From assembly GCF_010672455.1 (NCBI RefSeq), contig NZ_JAAHGO010000011.1, positions 78,255 to 142,254 on the forward strand: a DNA stretch of 64,000 bases, in the 5' to 3' direction. Shown here in pieces: positions 37,974 to 46,620 of this stretch. The stretch is from Okeania sp. SIO2C9. Lineage in GTDB: Bacteria > Cyanobacteriota > Cyanobacteriia > Cyanobacteriales > Microcoleaceae. A program made the translations under genes and the position numbers. The notes beneath the pieces were generated by a model, which was not told where the DNA came from, made no database searches, and saw only the letters and a list, made by a program, of their open reading frames with translations. Numbering within the stretch: position 1 is the stretch's first letter; each line of letters begins with the position of its first letter.

Positions 37974-38336
37974 ATGCTCACAAAAATGCACATAAAGGCT
38001 AATCTTTATCAATTGCAAGATAAATTAGAAAAATTAGCACCAAAAAAGTCTTTAACAGAAAATACCAATGAATCTTCAACAGATTTTTTTCCCTATCAGT
38101 CAGCAAAAGTTGAATCCTATATATTGTTGGCTAAACTTTCTCCTGCTGACGAATATTTTGAATTAAATGCTTGGTTAAAAAATATTGATGATCATAATTC
38201 AGTACCAAATAAAAAGTCTTCAAAATTTATATCTCTCATTGACTCTAATGAAACACGAATGGTAAGCATTCAGCCGTCAGTTATCAGCTATCAGCTATCA
38301 GCTATTGCTGTTAGTTTACGCTCAAAGCTTTATTAA
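37974..38336 (+). pseudogene. Unknown small protein gene cut by a family D MITE
   Basis: A 120-codon frame (MLTKMHIKANLYQLQDKLEK..., LAKLSPADEYFELNAWLKNI) whose last 23 codons are MITE sequence (VSIQPSVISYQLSAIAV). The genuine part is about 97 codons of unrecognised, charged, soluble protein. The original 3' end is not found. Confidence 0.35.
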
Positions 38337-38420
38337 TTGTCTTACTACAAAAGTTGGCTCCCTGATCCTTAAAGTCAGTTGTTAATTTAAACACTTTCCT
38401 ATATGAGAGAGTCTTGCTGA
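38262..38420 (+). mobile_element. MITE, family D, right end missing
   Basis: Begins GTAAGCATTCAGCCGTCAG and shares with the copy at 55965 the inner motifs AGTTTAC, ATTAATTGTCTTACTA and AGTCTTG. The right terminal repeat is absent. Confidence 0.6.
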
Positions 38421-38696
38421 ATTTAGACAAAATAGCGATCGCCTTATCCCACAAATACTAAAAAACTCCAACGTTATAGTTTTTAGATTTTAGATAAATT
38501 CTGAGAAAGTAGCGATCGCTAGATTGATGTTTTATTCATCTATTGTACAAGAGTTTTGAGATGGAGTGAAAATAGCGCTCACCTCCTTCCAGAAATAGAC
38601 ATATCAAAGAAACTCCAACGTTATAGTTATTGAATTGATGTTTTATTCAAATAAATGCTTACCTTCTTTCTCCTCTGTTTCCTTTCCTTATTTTCT
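38421..38696. other. Intergenic region with HIP1 octamers
   Basis: Several HIP1 or HIP1-like sites and two copies of AAACTCCAACGTTATAGTT (about 38462 and 38609). No gene was seen. Confidence 0.45.
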
Positions 38697-39548
38697 CTAA
38701 GAAATAATTTGATTTTTCAACCACTCATACCACTCATTTAAACCTTCCTCACTTGTGGCAGAAACCTGGAAAATCTTAATATTAGGATTTACCTGTTTTG
38801 CATATTCAATACAACGATTAACGTCAAATTGTACATAAGGTAATAAATCAATTTTCGTCAGAATCATTACCTGACTTTCTCGAAACATATAGGGATATTT
38901 AATCGGTTTATCTTCTCCTTCGGTAACTGATAGAATTGCTACCTTACAATTTTCTCCTAAATCAAATAAAGCCGGACAAACTAAATTCCCCACATTTTCA
39001 ATCATCAAAATTGAATCTAAAGGAGGGTTTAATTCTGTATAACCTTTTTCTACCATTGCAGCTTCCAAGTGACAGCCTTTACCAGTATTAATTTGCACTA
39101 CTTTACAACCAGTTTGGCGAATTTTTTCAGCGTCATTAATAGTTTCTTGGTCGCCTTCTATGACGCTAAATGTTAACTCAGATTTTAAATCGTTAATAGT
39201 CCGAGCTAACAAAGTTGTTTTGCCAGAACCAGGAGAACTAACTAAATTTAATGCCAGAATATTTCGACCTTTAAACCAACCACGATTTTGGGCAGCTATC
39301 AGGTCATTTTTCTGTAAAATTTTCTGTTCTAAACTAATAATAGTTCCGTGCATTTTGGCATGAACTTCTGCCGTTTCCTGATGATTATGTTCAGGAGTAT
39401 GATTATCAGAATGAGTATGAGTAATAATAGTGCCATCTGGGAGAGTATGAGTATGGGAATGATGCTTATCTACTGTCATTTTTTCTCCTGTTTGAGAATT
39501 AGTAATAGTAATTTGATTATTACCGGAACAACCGCAAGTTACACACAT
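38697..39548 (-). CDS. hypB: Hydrogenase nickel-incorporation GTPase HypB
   Basis: 283 residues. The metal-binding N-terminus MCVTCGCSG is followed by a His-rich stretch (HHSHTHTLPDG, HTHSDNHTPEHNH) that can store nickel. The G-domain has P-loop LVSSPGSGKTTLL, switch EGDQETINDAEKI and the specificity motif LTKIDLLPY (NKxD-type). HypB delivers Ni to the large subunit of [NiFe] hydrogenase together with HypA. It lies 4 kb from hypA, separated by a DUF2887 relic and a pentapeptide gene. All hyp genes here share the minus strand. Confidence 0.96.
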   Translation of the reverse strand: MCVTCGCSGNNQITITNSQTGEKMTVDKHHSHTHTLPDGTIITHTHSDNHTPEHNHQETAEVHAKMHGTIISLEQKILQKNDLIAAQNRGWFKGRNILALNLVSSPGSGKTTLLARTINDLKSELTFSVIEGDQETINDAEKIRQTGCKVVQINTGKGCHLEAAMVEKGYTELNPPLDSILMIENVGNLVCPALFDLGENCKVAILSVTEGEDKPIKYPYMFRESQVMILTKIDLLPYVQFDVNRCIEYAKQVNPNIKIFQVSATSEEGLNEWYEWLKNQIIS

Positions 39549-40149
39549 AATTTTTCTTTCTCCATTTCTTTGATTTTTTGTTTTTGAGATTTGATTATAA
39601 GTAGGTCATTTCAGTTATCAGTTATCAGTTATCAGTTATCAGTGAACCTCCGACTAAAATCAAAGACTTGAAATACTGAGTTATACCAAATCCGGGTTAA
39701 AAAAAAGGTGTATATATATAGTTAACACCTTTTATTCTATGCGGATTTGATATTAAACATTTTTTTCATCCTCTTAAAAGGTGGAGGCTTTGGACTTGGT
39801 TTTTTGGTAAGTGGGAAAATTTACCGAAAAATTAAGGTATAAAGCCTCTCCATTCATGGATAAAAAAGCGGTTGAGGGATGGCGTTAGCGGAGCGGGTCT
39901 GCAAGAACGGGTCTCCTCGCCATATCCAATCAACCAAGAGAAGAAAAAAAATTCCTTTTAGGCAATCCTCTTCTTTATAAGAAGAGGTAATTATTAATTA
40001 TTAATTGTTAATTATTAATTATTGAAAAGTACGTCATTGCGACTGTAACGAATTGGAAGGAAGCAATCTCAAGGGTTGAGACTGCACCAAAATTTGGTTA
40101 TATAGTGAAGTTGATTCGCGTCTACCTACTTAATTAAATTGAAAAAAAT
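39549..40149. other. Intergenic region with repeats
   Basis: TTATCAG run (39609-39640), a palindromic TTATACCAAATCC...ATTCTATG element (39682-39755), a family C-like copy (39821-40025) that contains an extra GAGGGATGGCGTTAGCGGAG block, and GC-poor spacer. No gene was seen. Confidence 0.5.
39821..40025 (+). mobile_element. Family C element, variant with internal block
   Basis: Starts TTACCGAAAAATTAAGGTATAA and ends ATTATTAATTATTGAA. The two hairpin regions are separated by a block also found near 4905-4960 and 5580-5660. Confidence 0.55.
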
Positions 40150-41116
40150 TTAATCTCTATTTTCAGTCAATTTTGCTAATCTTTGAACTTCCTGTAAAGG
40201 CAAATCTAAATATTCAGCAATAGTCTCTAAAGTTAAACCTAAACGAATCATATTAGATACAGATTTTAAGTTAGCTTCTACTTCACCTTCATCTTTACCT
40301 TCAGCAAAAGCTTCTTGATAAACTTTAGTTTTTTTCAATTCACTTAAACCTAACATTGCTTCAATCTCCTTTCTGGTTTTTTGGGGTAACTTATAAACAA
40401 TAATTGTTTCAATCAGGTCAATTAAATATTGTTGAATTTTTGGCTCAGTAATTTCCTGTTTTGCTTGATAAATTAAATATTTAGCCAAATTAATCGCTTG
40501 ATTTTCTGGCTTAATTACCACCAGTTTAACAACTATTATCCCTAATGAACCACTTACCGAATAATTAATAATTAATAATTAATAATTAAATAATTCTGGT
40601 TTAAAGCCTCCCCTTTTAAGGAGATAATAAATAAAAATTTTCCTTTGAGTCAATCCTCTCCTTGAAAAGAAGAGGTAATTCTAAATTCTAAATTCTAAAT
40701 TCTAAATTCTTGAAAGTTTCTTCCAATTCATCTAAATAAATCCGTTGGACTTTATTTGAGGCTAAAATACTGCTAAAGTGCTGATTTTGTTCTCTTTCGA
40801 TATTACGACTCGGATAAATAACAACTACTTGCCAAGGATTGGGGGGTTGATATTGTCGTAAAAAGAGAAATAATTCGGCAAATAGACGATAATAGAGATT
40901 ATCATCTGGTTGAAATTGGACTTCAACGAGGTAAAAAGGTTTATTAGGATTATTATCAGTTGGTAAAAATCAACCATCTAAACGGAAAGATAATTGTTTG
41001 ACTTCACGAGAGGTAAATTCATAAGTTTGAGTATTGGTATTTGGTTGGTTAATTAGTTCAAAGAAAATTTGAGGAAAGTTGAGAAATATTTGATAGAAAA
41101 TACTGTCTGTTTTCAA
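40150..41116 (-). pseudogene. DUF2887/Rpn-type PD-(D/E)XK protein interrupted by a family C element
   Basis: The minus-strand start (TTG, KTDSIFYQIFLNFPQIFFEL) continues FTSREVKQLSFRLDG, a TGA at 40970-40972, then PFYLVEVQFQPDDNLYYRLF (the nuclease core), VVVIYPSRNIEREQN and RIYLDELEET. At that point the 160-bp family C element intervenes. Reading resumes VSGSLGIIVVKLVVIKPENQ and runs to the stop at 40150 (with GLTLETIAEYLDLPLQEVQR at the end). Removing the element restores the frame exactly. This cyanobacterial family is often multi-copy and related to Rpn recombination-promoting nucleases. One nonsense codon plus the insertion make it inactive. Confidence 0.85.
40554..40714 (+). mobile_element. 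Family C element inside the DUF2887 gene
   Basis: Left flank CCACTTAC, element CGAATAATTAATAATT...CTAAATTCTTGAA, right flank AGTTTC. Joining the flanks gives GAA ACT GTA AGT GGT on the coding strand, in frame. No target duplication. Confidence 0.8.
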
Positions 41117-41256
41117 AATATTTATAGTTTAGTGGCAGTAGAAATATTTTATTATTGAGTTAATATTAATTTTGTTATTTCTCAGTCATTTGAGCAAAAT
41201 GTTCTATTAACATTCGGTGGATGAATATTTAAGCACTCACCTACTTTTTGGATAAA

Positions 41257-43203
41257 CTATGAAGCTTCTGCCTCAATCCAACCTTTGACCATTTCAATAG
41301 GAATCCCAATAGGACCAAATAGTACTTTCAATGCTTCAATTCCTCCTTCTTTAAGAGCATTAATTAATCTAGCTTTCAATGTGGGATTTTGTTTAATTTC
41401 TTGTTGTAAAGTTACAGCTAAAGCACTCTGTTTTTCAATTTCTGTTGCATTTGGATAATTTTGTTCTAGTTGTTGTAAAAGCTGTTGAATTTCTACTGCT
41501 GCATCTGCTAAGTTTTGTTTTTGTTCGGGAGGGTAATTATTAATTATTCCGCCTACATGGTTGGCATAAATTGGTCCGCTTATTCGGTTACCTTGAGATT
41601 TGTCAACATTGACAACTCCTTGAGAAAATTTTCCACCGCTAAAGTCATTTTTAGTGGTATCAGCCATAAAAATGTCTCCTTGACTTTGATAAGTTTGTGT
41701 ATAAAAACTAGGACGCTGTAACGCCGTTACTATCATATTCTCTAAATTATAAATCCTATTATCTTTTTCCGCTAAAAGTGCCTTTACTTCTGTCTGAGCT
41801 AAGGATTTTATTTCGTGATAAGTCTGAAAATATTCAGCATTCAACTGGGAAAGGTTAGCCCCAAGAGCAGTTGCCAGACGAAGTAGAAGATTATCTTGTC
41901 CTCGTTTCTCCATCGCTACAATTTCTAGCTCTGCATCTGGATGATTTTCGGCTAACTGCTTCAATGAAATGGCAATAGCGCGAGGGTCAACTCCTTGGTT
42001 GTGGTAAAGGTCGAGGGTATCAACTATTGGCTGGATAAAATCGGCAAAGTCTCCATTCTCAAATTCTTCTTGCCAGTTATCGGGTTTCCGGCGAGGGTTG
42101 GGGTCGTCTTTTGTAGGTAAGCGCATAAAGATGTAACGACATCTGACCCCATCTAATTTTGTATGACTTGTGATACCCCAATCTTCGATAGTAGCTCCGG
42201 TGAGTATTGCTCCTGTTAAGTCTGTTTGATCTAATTGGGTTTGTACTAACTTAGCTCTGGATAAGTCAGCATCCTGGAGGTTCGCCTGTTTAAGATTTGT
42301 TCCAATAAAGCTTGCGTCTTGGAGGTCTGCACCTTGTAAATTAACACCGCGTAAGTTTTGGTAGTCAAAGTTTTGGTTTTGAATCTTCCCAGTAACAATT
42401 AACTGGCGAATTTTTGGATTTGCTAAATAGCTTTTTCCAACACGAAGCTGATTAAATTTTCTCACATCCCTCCAAAATACATTGTGGAGAACAGCATAGC
42501 CAAAGTTAGTATTTTGTATGGTAGCTTGAGAAAAGTCTACATCAGTTAAGTCAGCTTTTCTGAAGCTTGTACCACTCAAATTAATAACCGTCATTTTTAT
42601 CAATTCATTGCTTATTGCTAAAGTAACACGAATTAAGCCATGTTTAACTTGAGCTATTGCTCCAGATACAATTCCTGCTCTAGACCCTCGAATGGATATG
42701 AGACTACCAACGATTAATACCCAGAGTAAGGGTAATAAACCAGTTGTAACTATAACCCTAGAAATAGAACCTGTAATAAATGTGCAAAATAACAGGGTAA
42801 AAAAAAAGGAAACAACACTTCCTATCCCTATAACTGTATTAATAGTGGCAAGCAATTCTCTAATTGTTGATGTTCGACCATGAGCAATAGAAATAATGGC
42901 TGTTGATAATATAGTAATTACACCTAAAACAACTCTTAAAGAACTAGACAGTGCTGCTAAAACCAGTAGGATAATGACTACCCCAGTATAAATAGTAAAT
43001 TGTGGTTGTTGTAATCCAGTTTTAACCCTACAAAACTTTGCACCTTTAAGATTAGCTTTAGTAAAATCTGCTCCTCTAATATCCGAACCACTAAAATCTG
43101 CTCCCGAAAGGTTTTTTCCTCTAAGAGATTCACCCCTGAGTTTTACCCCTTGAAAATTTCTTTCACCGTCCTGATATTGCCTCAGTAATTCACTAGCTTT
43201 CAT
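41257..43203 (-). CDS. Pentapeptide-repeat membrane protein with unknown C-terminal domain
   Basis: 648 residues. An N-terminal pentapeptide block (LRGKNLSGADFSGSDIRGAD) is followed by four to five hydrophobic helices (about 70-185, e.g. FTIYTGVVIILLVLAALSS, VIGIGSVVSFFFTLLFCTF), a second pentapeptide block (ADLTDVDFSQATIQ ... LQGADLQDASFIGTNLKQAN), a linker with WQEEFENGDFADFIQPIVDT, a helical region, then a segment with FSGGKFSQGVVNVDKSQGNR and INNYPPEQKQNLADAAVEIQ. The last resembles C-terminal parts of cyanobacterial signalling or conflict proteins. Topology suggests a membrane-anchored beta-helix platform. Function unknown. It sits between hypA and the DUF2887 relic. Confidence 0.7.
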   Translation of the reverse strand: MKASELLRQYQDGERNFQGVKLRGESLRGKNLSGADFSGSDIRGADFTKANLKGAKFCRVKTGLQQPQFTIYTGVVIILLVLAALSSSLRVVLGVITILSTAIISIAHGRTSTIRELLATINTVIGIGSVVSFFFTLLFCTFITGSISRVIVTTGLLPLLWVLIVGSLISIRGSRAGIVSGAIAQVKHGLIRVTLAISNELIKMTVINLSGTSFRKADLTDVDFSQATIQNTNFGYAVLHNVFWRDVRKFNQLRVGKSYLANPKIRQLIVTGKIQNQNFDYQNLRGVNLQGADLQDASFIGTNLKQANLQDADLSRAKLVQTQLDQTDLTGAILTGATIEDWGITSHTKLDGVRCRYIFMRLPTKDDPNPRRKPDNWQEEFENGDFADFIQPIVDTLDLYHNQGVDPRAIAISLKQLAENHPDAELEIVAMEKRGQDNLLLRLATALGANLSQLNAEYFQTYHEIKSLAQTEVKALLAEKDNRIYNLENMIVTALQRPSFYTQTYQSQGDIFMADTTKNDFSGGKFSQGVVNVDKSQGNRISGPIYANHVGGIINNYPPEQKQNLADAAVEIQQLLQQLEQNYPNATEIEKQSALAVTLQQEIKQNPTLKARLINALKEGGIEALKVLFGPIGIPIEMVKGWIEAEAS

Positions 43204-43590
43204 TGCATAATATTGACTCTAAATTAACCAACCTCTACTCAATTTGAGAAACTCTATTCCAGTTATCAGTTATCAGTCAATGCTGCTATAACCACAAAGT
43301 TAACCTGTAAGCATTCAGCTATTAGCAGTCAGCTATCAGCAATTAGTAATGAATAATTACTTCTCAGTTTTTTCAATTGGACTTTGGCAGTAAATTTTTA
43401 TTCTTTCTCAATTTCAAAGGTTGCTTTTACCTTCTCCAAAATTAATAGCTGATAGCTAATAGCTGACGGCTGAATGCTTACGTTAACCTTATTATATGAC
43501 CGCCTCGCAATGACAAGATAAATACTCAATTTTTTAATTATTATTTATATTATTTTGGTAGTAATTTTTCCCTGGCGATCGCCCTTGATA
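43204..43590. other. Intergenic region with family D MITE
   Basis: Apart from the family D element (43307-43481) only AT-rich sequence and one HIP1 octamer near 43577 are present. Confidence 0.5.
43307..43481 (+). mobile_element. MITE, family D copy 2 with perfect target duplication
   Basis: Ends GTAAGCATTCAGCT / AGCCGTCAGC-type and GAATGCTTAC. The 8 bp GTTAACCT occurs immediately on both sides (43299-43306 and 43482-43489). The core holds TATCAGC and TAGCTGA runs. Confidence 0.85.
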
Positions 43591-43935
43591 TTAGACACAT
43601 AATTCTTCTACTTCCATTTCCTTAATTTTAAGTTCTTGACCTTGAATAATATCTATTTCCACACTATTACAAACATGACAAACGCCGAATGGTTGCTCTA
43701 GAGAAAATTCTGCTCCACATTGACGACATTTTCCTAAACCGGGAATTTTAATAATCTCTAATTTTGCACCTTCTAAAACAGTACCTTTACTACAAACATC
43801 AAAACAAAATTCAATAGCATCAGACATAATGGCAGAAAGTTCGCCTATTTCTAAAGTGACTCGTTTAACAGTTTTTTCCTTAGCATTTTCAGCAACTATG
43901 GCAACAATATTTTGAGTGATTCCTAATTCGTGCAT
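43591..43935 (-). CDS. hypA: Hydrogenase maturation nickel metallochaperone HypA
   Basis: 114 residues. MHELGITQNIV provides the N-terminal nickel site (Met1, His2, Glu3), and the structural zinc site is CRQCGAEFSLEQPFGVCHVC. IGELSAIMSDAIEFCFD is typical of the family. It works with HypB, encoded about 4 kb downstream on the same strand. Confidence 0.95.
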   Translation of the reverse strand: MHELGITQNIVAIVAENAKEKTVKRVTLEIGELSAIMSDAIEFCFDVCSKGTVLEGAKLEIIKIPGLGKCRQCGAEFSLEQPFGVCHVCNSVEIDIIQGQELKIKEMEVEELCV

Positions 43936-44112
43936 ATTTACAAAATTTTTCCAGTTTTTCAGGTAATTTTTAAGTTAAAAGTTAGAAGATACGGAGAGAA
44001 CTTTCAGCATCAAAAATTTAGTTTGAGACTATTTATATTGACTGATAAAAAAGCTATTTTCTCTCTCCCAAAAAAATGTCAGTAGTAGGCGATCGCCCAC
44101 CACATTTTTTAA

Positions 44113-44889
44113 CTACAAAAGTTCATCAGGGTTAATACCTCTTTGTCTAAGAATTTCTGCTAGTCGGTCAGCTCGTTGTTTTTCATGTTCTGCACGTTGT
44201 TTTTCCTGTTCAGCACGTTGTTTTTCTTGTTCAGCTCGTTCATCTCCAGTTAACAAAATATTCCCCGAATCATCACACCATCTCAACCAATCATATTCTT
44301 TTCCTTCAAAAATACCATGCCAAATAGTTAAACCTAATCCCACTTGAGACAAATAGAAATTTCCTAGCTCTACATAACTATTACCCCGTAATTCATATAC
44401 TCGTAAAATAGTTTCCCCAAGTTGTTTGAGTGGGTCAAAAACTACATAATAACCAACCGCTGCAAAAGCATAATCTTGTAATTTACTACCCAACTCATTA
44501 CCGATTTTATTAGAGACAATTTGGATAGCTACTTCTGGAGGTTTACCAAAAGAAAATACAAAATAAGAACGATTCTGTTTTTGACTCCAATCTTCCGGTA
44601 CTTTGACTCGTAAACTGAGGAGAACGTCTGGTACAAGTGGTGGTATTTTATTACCGTAAAAAAGCCCGACATTCGCAGTTGCTAAAAATGGTAAATCTGT
44701 TAAAAAAGAACTATATAAAGTAGTAGTTAATAGTCGTTGTTGTTTCTCAGTAATTAAATTATCCACAGGAGTATCATCTTCAGTAATAAAATCACTAATA
44801 TCTGGTTCTACACATTCAAAATCTTTTGGTTGATTTTTGAAACTTTTGGGGGATGATTCAATATTTGTTTGTGTTGGTAATATAGACAT
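44113..44889 (-). CDS. Uma2-family putative endonuclease
   Basis: 258 residues with the PD-(D/E)XK Uma2 (DUF820) pattern seen in many cyanobacterial multi-copy genes: VPDVLLSLRVKVPEDWSQKQ, YFVFSFGKPPEVAIQIVSNK, LQDYAFAAVGYYVVFDP. The C-terminus is a short repeat-built coiled coil (EKQRAEQEKQRAEHEKQRAD) and ends LAEILRQRGINPDELL. The DNA coding for the coiled coil is itself a tandem repeat (TTTTTC(T/A)TGTTC unit, 44180-44245). Cellular role not established. Confidence 0.8.
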   Translation of the reverse strand: MSILPTQTNIESSPKSFKNQPKDFECVEPDISDFITEDDTPVDNLITEKQQRLLTTTLYSSFLTDLPFLATANVGLFYGNKIPPLVPDVLLSLRVKVPEDWSQKQNRSYFVFSFGKPPEVAIQIVSNKIGNELGSKLQDYAFAAVGYYVVFDPLKQLGETILRVYELRGNSYVELGNFYLSQVGLGLTIWHGIFEGKEYDWLRWCDDSGNILLTGDERAEQEKQRAEQEKQRAEHEKQRADRLAEILRQRGINPDELL

Positions 44890-44910
44890 AATTTTTTTCC
44901 TTTATTAATT

Positions 44911-45060
44911 AGGGAATAGGGAGTGTAAGAATAGGGAATAGGGAGTGTAAGAATAGGGAATAGGGAGTGTAAGAATAGGGAGTGTAAGAATAGGGAATAG
45001 GGAGTGTAAGAATAGGGAATAGGGAGTGTAAGAATAGGGAATAGGGAATGTAAGAATAGT
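44911..45060. repeat. Tandem repeat, 22-bp unit (STRR)
   Basis: AGGGAATAGGGAGTGTAAGA AT units occur about seven times, some shortened to 13 bp. The array lies just upstream of the Uma2 start and spans its likely promoter. A frame through it (ILTLPIPYSYTPYSLFLHS) is an artefact. Confidence 0.85.
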
Positions 45061-45098
45061 CCTATAAGTGTACCTCACTATCCTCAAAAGTGCTGTAA

Positions 45099-45227
45099 TA
45101 TCATGTTCGGTTGAATAGTTATGATTAGGATATAGATGGAAGAGATATCTCAAACCCGTGAGATTGCTTCCTTCCACTCCGTTCCAGTCGCAATGACTTT
45201 ATAGTTAGTGTTTATCCGAACATGATA
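45099..45227 (+). mobile_element. MITE, family B copy 3
   Basis: TATCATGTTCGGTTGAATAG / TTATCCGAACATGATA. Both inverted ends carry the same base change (TTCGG/CCGAA instead of TCCGG/CCGGA), so pairing is preserved. Confidence 0.75.
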
Positions 45228-45252
45228 TAAATCAATTATTAATTATTAATTA

Positions 45253-45540
45253 TTAATTGTTGAAAGACTGCCACAAGGCATCAACTTCATCAGGTGTATA
45301 AATATCCTCACTTGTTAATTCCACAAAATCTTGTAAACGACGATTTAAAAAAGTTCTAGCAACTTTAATTATTTCTGCTTCTGGATAATTAGAATGAACC
45401 CAAATATTAACTTCAAACGAATTTATTCCGGTTGACTGAAGTAAGAATTTAACCAGATGATACTTATCGGAAAATCCAGGACGTTCTTGATACTTATTAA
45501 TTTCTAGAATCTCAATCTTAGCATCAAAAAAAGTTTTCAT
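45253..45540 (-). CDS. Small unknown protein
   Basis: 95 residues: MKTFFDAKIEILEINKYQER, strand-rich middle (FEVNIWVHSNYPEAEIIKVA), acidic end (LTSEDIYTPDEVDALWQSFN). It looks like a genuine compact alpha/beta protein (good codon use, clear start). Not recognised. Confidence 0.55.
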   Translation of the reverse strand: MKTFFDAKIEILEINKYQERPGFSDKYHLVKFLLQSTGINSFEVNIWVHSNYPEAEIIKVARTFLNRRLQDFVELTSEDIYTPDEVDALWQSFNN

Positions 45541-45807
45541 GTTCTTTATAGCAGTTTTCTAGTTGATGAGGTACAAAGTTTTATTGCTCTAGGAAACAGG
45601 GAACAGGAAATACAAGAATAGTCTTGCAACTGTACCTCACTATCCTCAAAAGTGCTGTAAATATTCAAATTTTGAACTTCAACCATTAATAGCATTTCTC
45701 AAAAACTTTTCAATTTTGCTATTGAGTAGGGGAGTGGGGAACCCACCCCTAACCCCTTCCAGGAGGGGAAGTAAACATAAGAATAATTAACATTAACTGG
45801 GCTGTTA

Positions 45808-45940
45808 TATCATGTCCGGTTGAATACTTATAATTAAGATAGTAGGGGAGTAGGGGAATAGGGGAGTAGGGAAAATAGAAAGATTTACTGTTGAAGCACT
45901 CATGATAAGTTTTTTGATCACTAATTATCCGGACATGATA
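45808..45940 (+). mobile_element. MITE, family B copy 4
   Basis: TATCATGTCCGGTTGAATAC / AATTATCCGGACATGATA with TA borders. The core contains AGTAGGGGAATAGGGG repeats. Confidence 0.75.
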
Positions 45941-46004
45941 TTAATTAGTAAATCTAAAAATGGCAAATTTTCCTAATTTCAAGCCTCCTTATTGCAGAGG
46001 TACT

Positions 46005-46145
46005 AATAGACATCTCCAATAATAAAAAATCAAATCAATTATTCGACATAAATTATCAATTCTTTCCCCCTACTCTGTAGGGACGTTGCATGCAACGTCC
46101 CTACCCCCTACTCCCTAGTCCCTCTTTTGGTCGAGATGTCTAATA
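46005..46145. mobile_element. MITE-like element, family I, with 26-bp perfect palindrome
   Basis: Ends AATAGACATCTCC / GAGATGTCTAAT. At 46078-46103 lies a perfect palindrome made of TAGGGACGTTGCA and its inverse. Related elements lie at 50157-50271 and 51926-52022. Confidence 0.6.
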
Positions 46146-46620
46146 GTCGTTGAATTTTAGGAGGGGTTGCTCATCCCTTTTGTGTTCCGGAATAATTTTT
46201 AACAAATTCTTGGTAGTTGGTCTCCTACTAACATATCTACAATACGCTCGGTGCAAAAAGTAGCAAGCTTTTGTTGGGATTCGCTTCCTCAACCCAACCT
46301 ACGCCTGGAGATGTCTAATAGTCGTTGAATTTTAAAAGGGGTTGCTCATCCCTTTTGTGTTCCGGAATAATTTTTAACAAATTCTTGGTAGTTGGTCTCC
46401 TACTAACATATCTACAATACGCTCGGTGCCAAAAGTAGCAAGCTTTTGTTGGGATTCGCTTCCTCAACCCAACCTACGCCTGGAGATGTCTAATAGTCGT
46501 TGAATTTTAAAAGGGTTGCTCATCCCTTTTGTGTTCCGGAATAGTTTTTAACAAATTCTTGGTAGTTGGTCTCCTACTAACATATCTACAATACGCTCGG
46601 TGCCAAAAGTGGTTTGCAAC
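46135..46620 (-). repeat. hypE: Tandem copies of the hypE 3' end (about 175-bp period)
   Basis: GATGTCTAATAGTCGTTGAA occurs at 46135, 46310 and 46484. Each is followed by the same approximately 115 bp that ends the hypE coding region (TTCTTGGTAGTTGGTCTCCT, ATACGCTCGGTGC). Copies 1 and 2 then carry AGCTTTTGTTGGGATTCGC and CCCAACCTACGCC before the next copy. Only the third is joined to the full gene. Confidence 0.85.

Larger units (their letters stand above)
45541..46547. other. Intergenic region downstream of hypE: MITEs and duplicated hypE tails
   Basis: Holds simple GGGGAGTAGGG repeats, family B copy 4 (45808-45940), a family I element with a perfect palindrome (46005-46145) and two extra copies of the hypE 3' end (46135-46484). 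No gene was seen. Confidence 0.6.

Noticed and set aside
44905-45177. A 90-codon minus-strand frame with repeated ILTLPIPYSYTPYSLFLHS
   Set aside because: It translates the 22-bp tandem repeat and part of a family B MITE.
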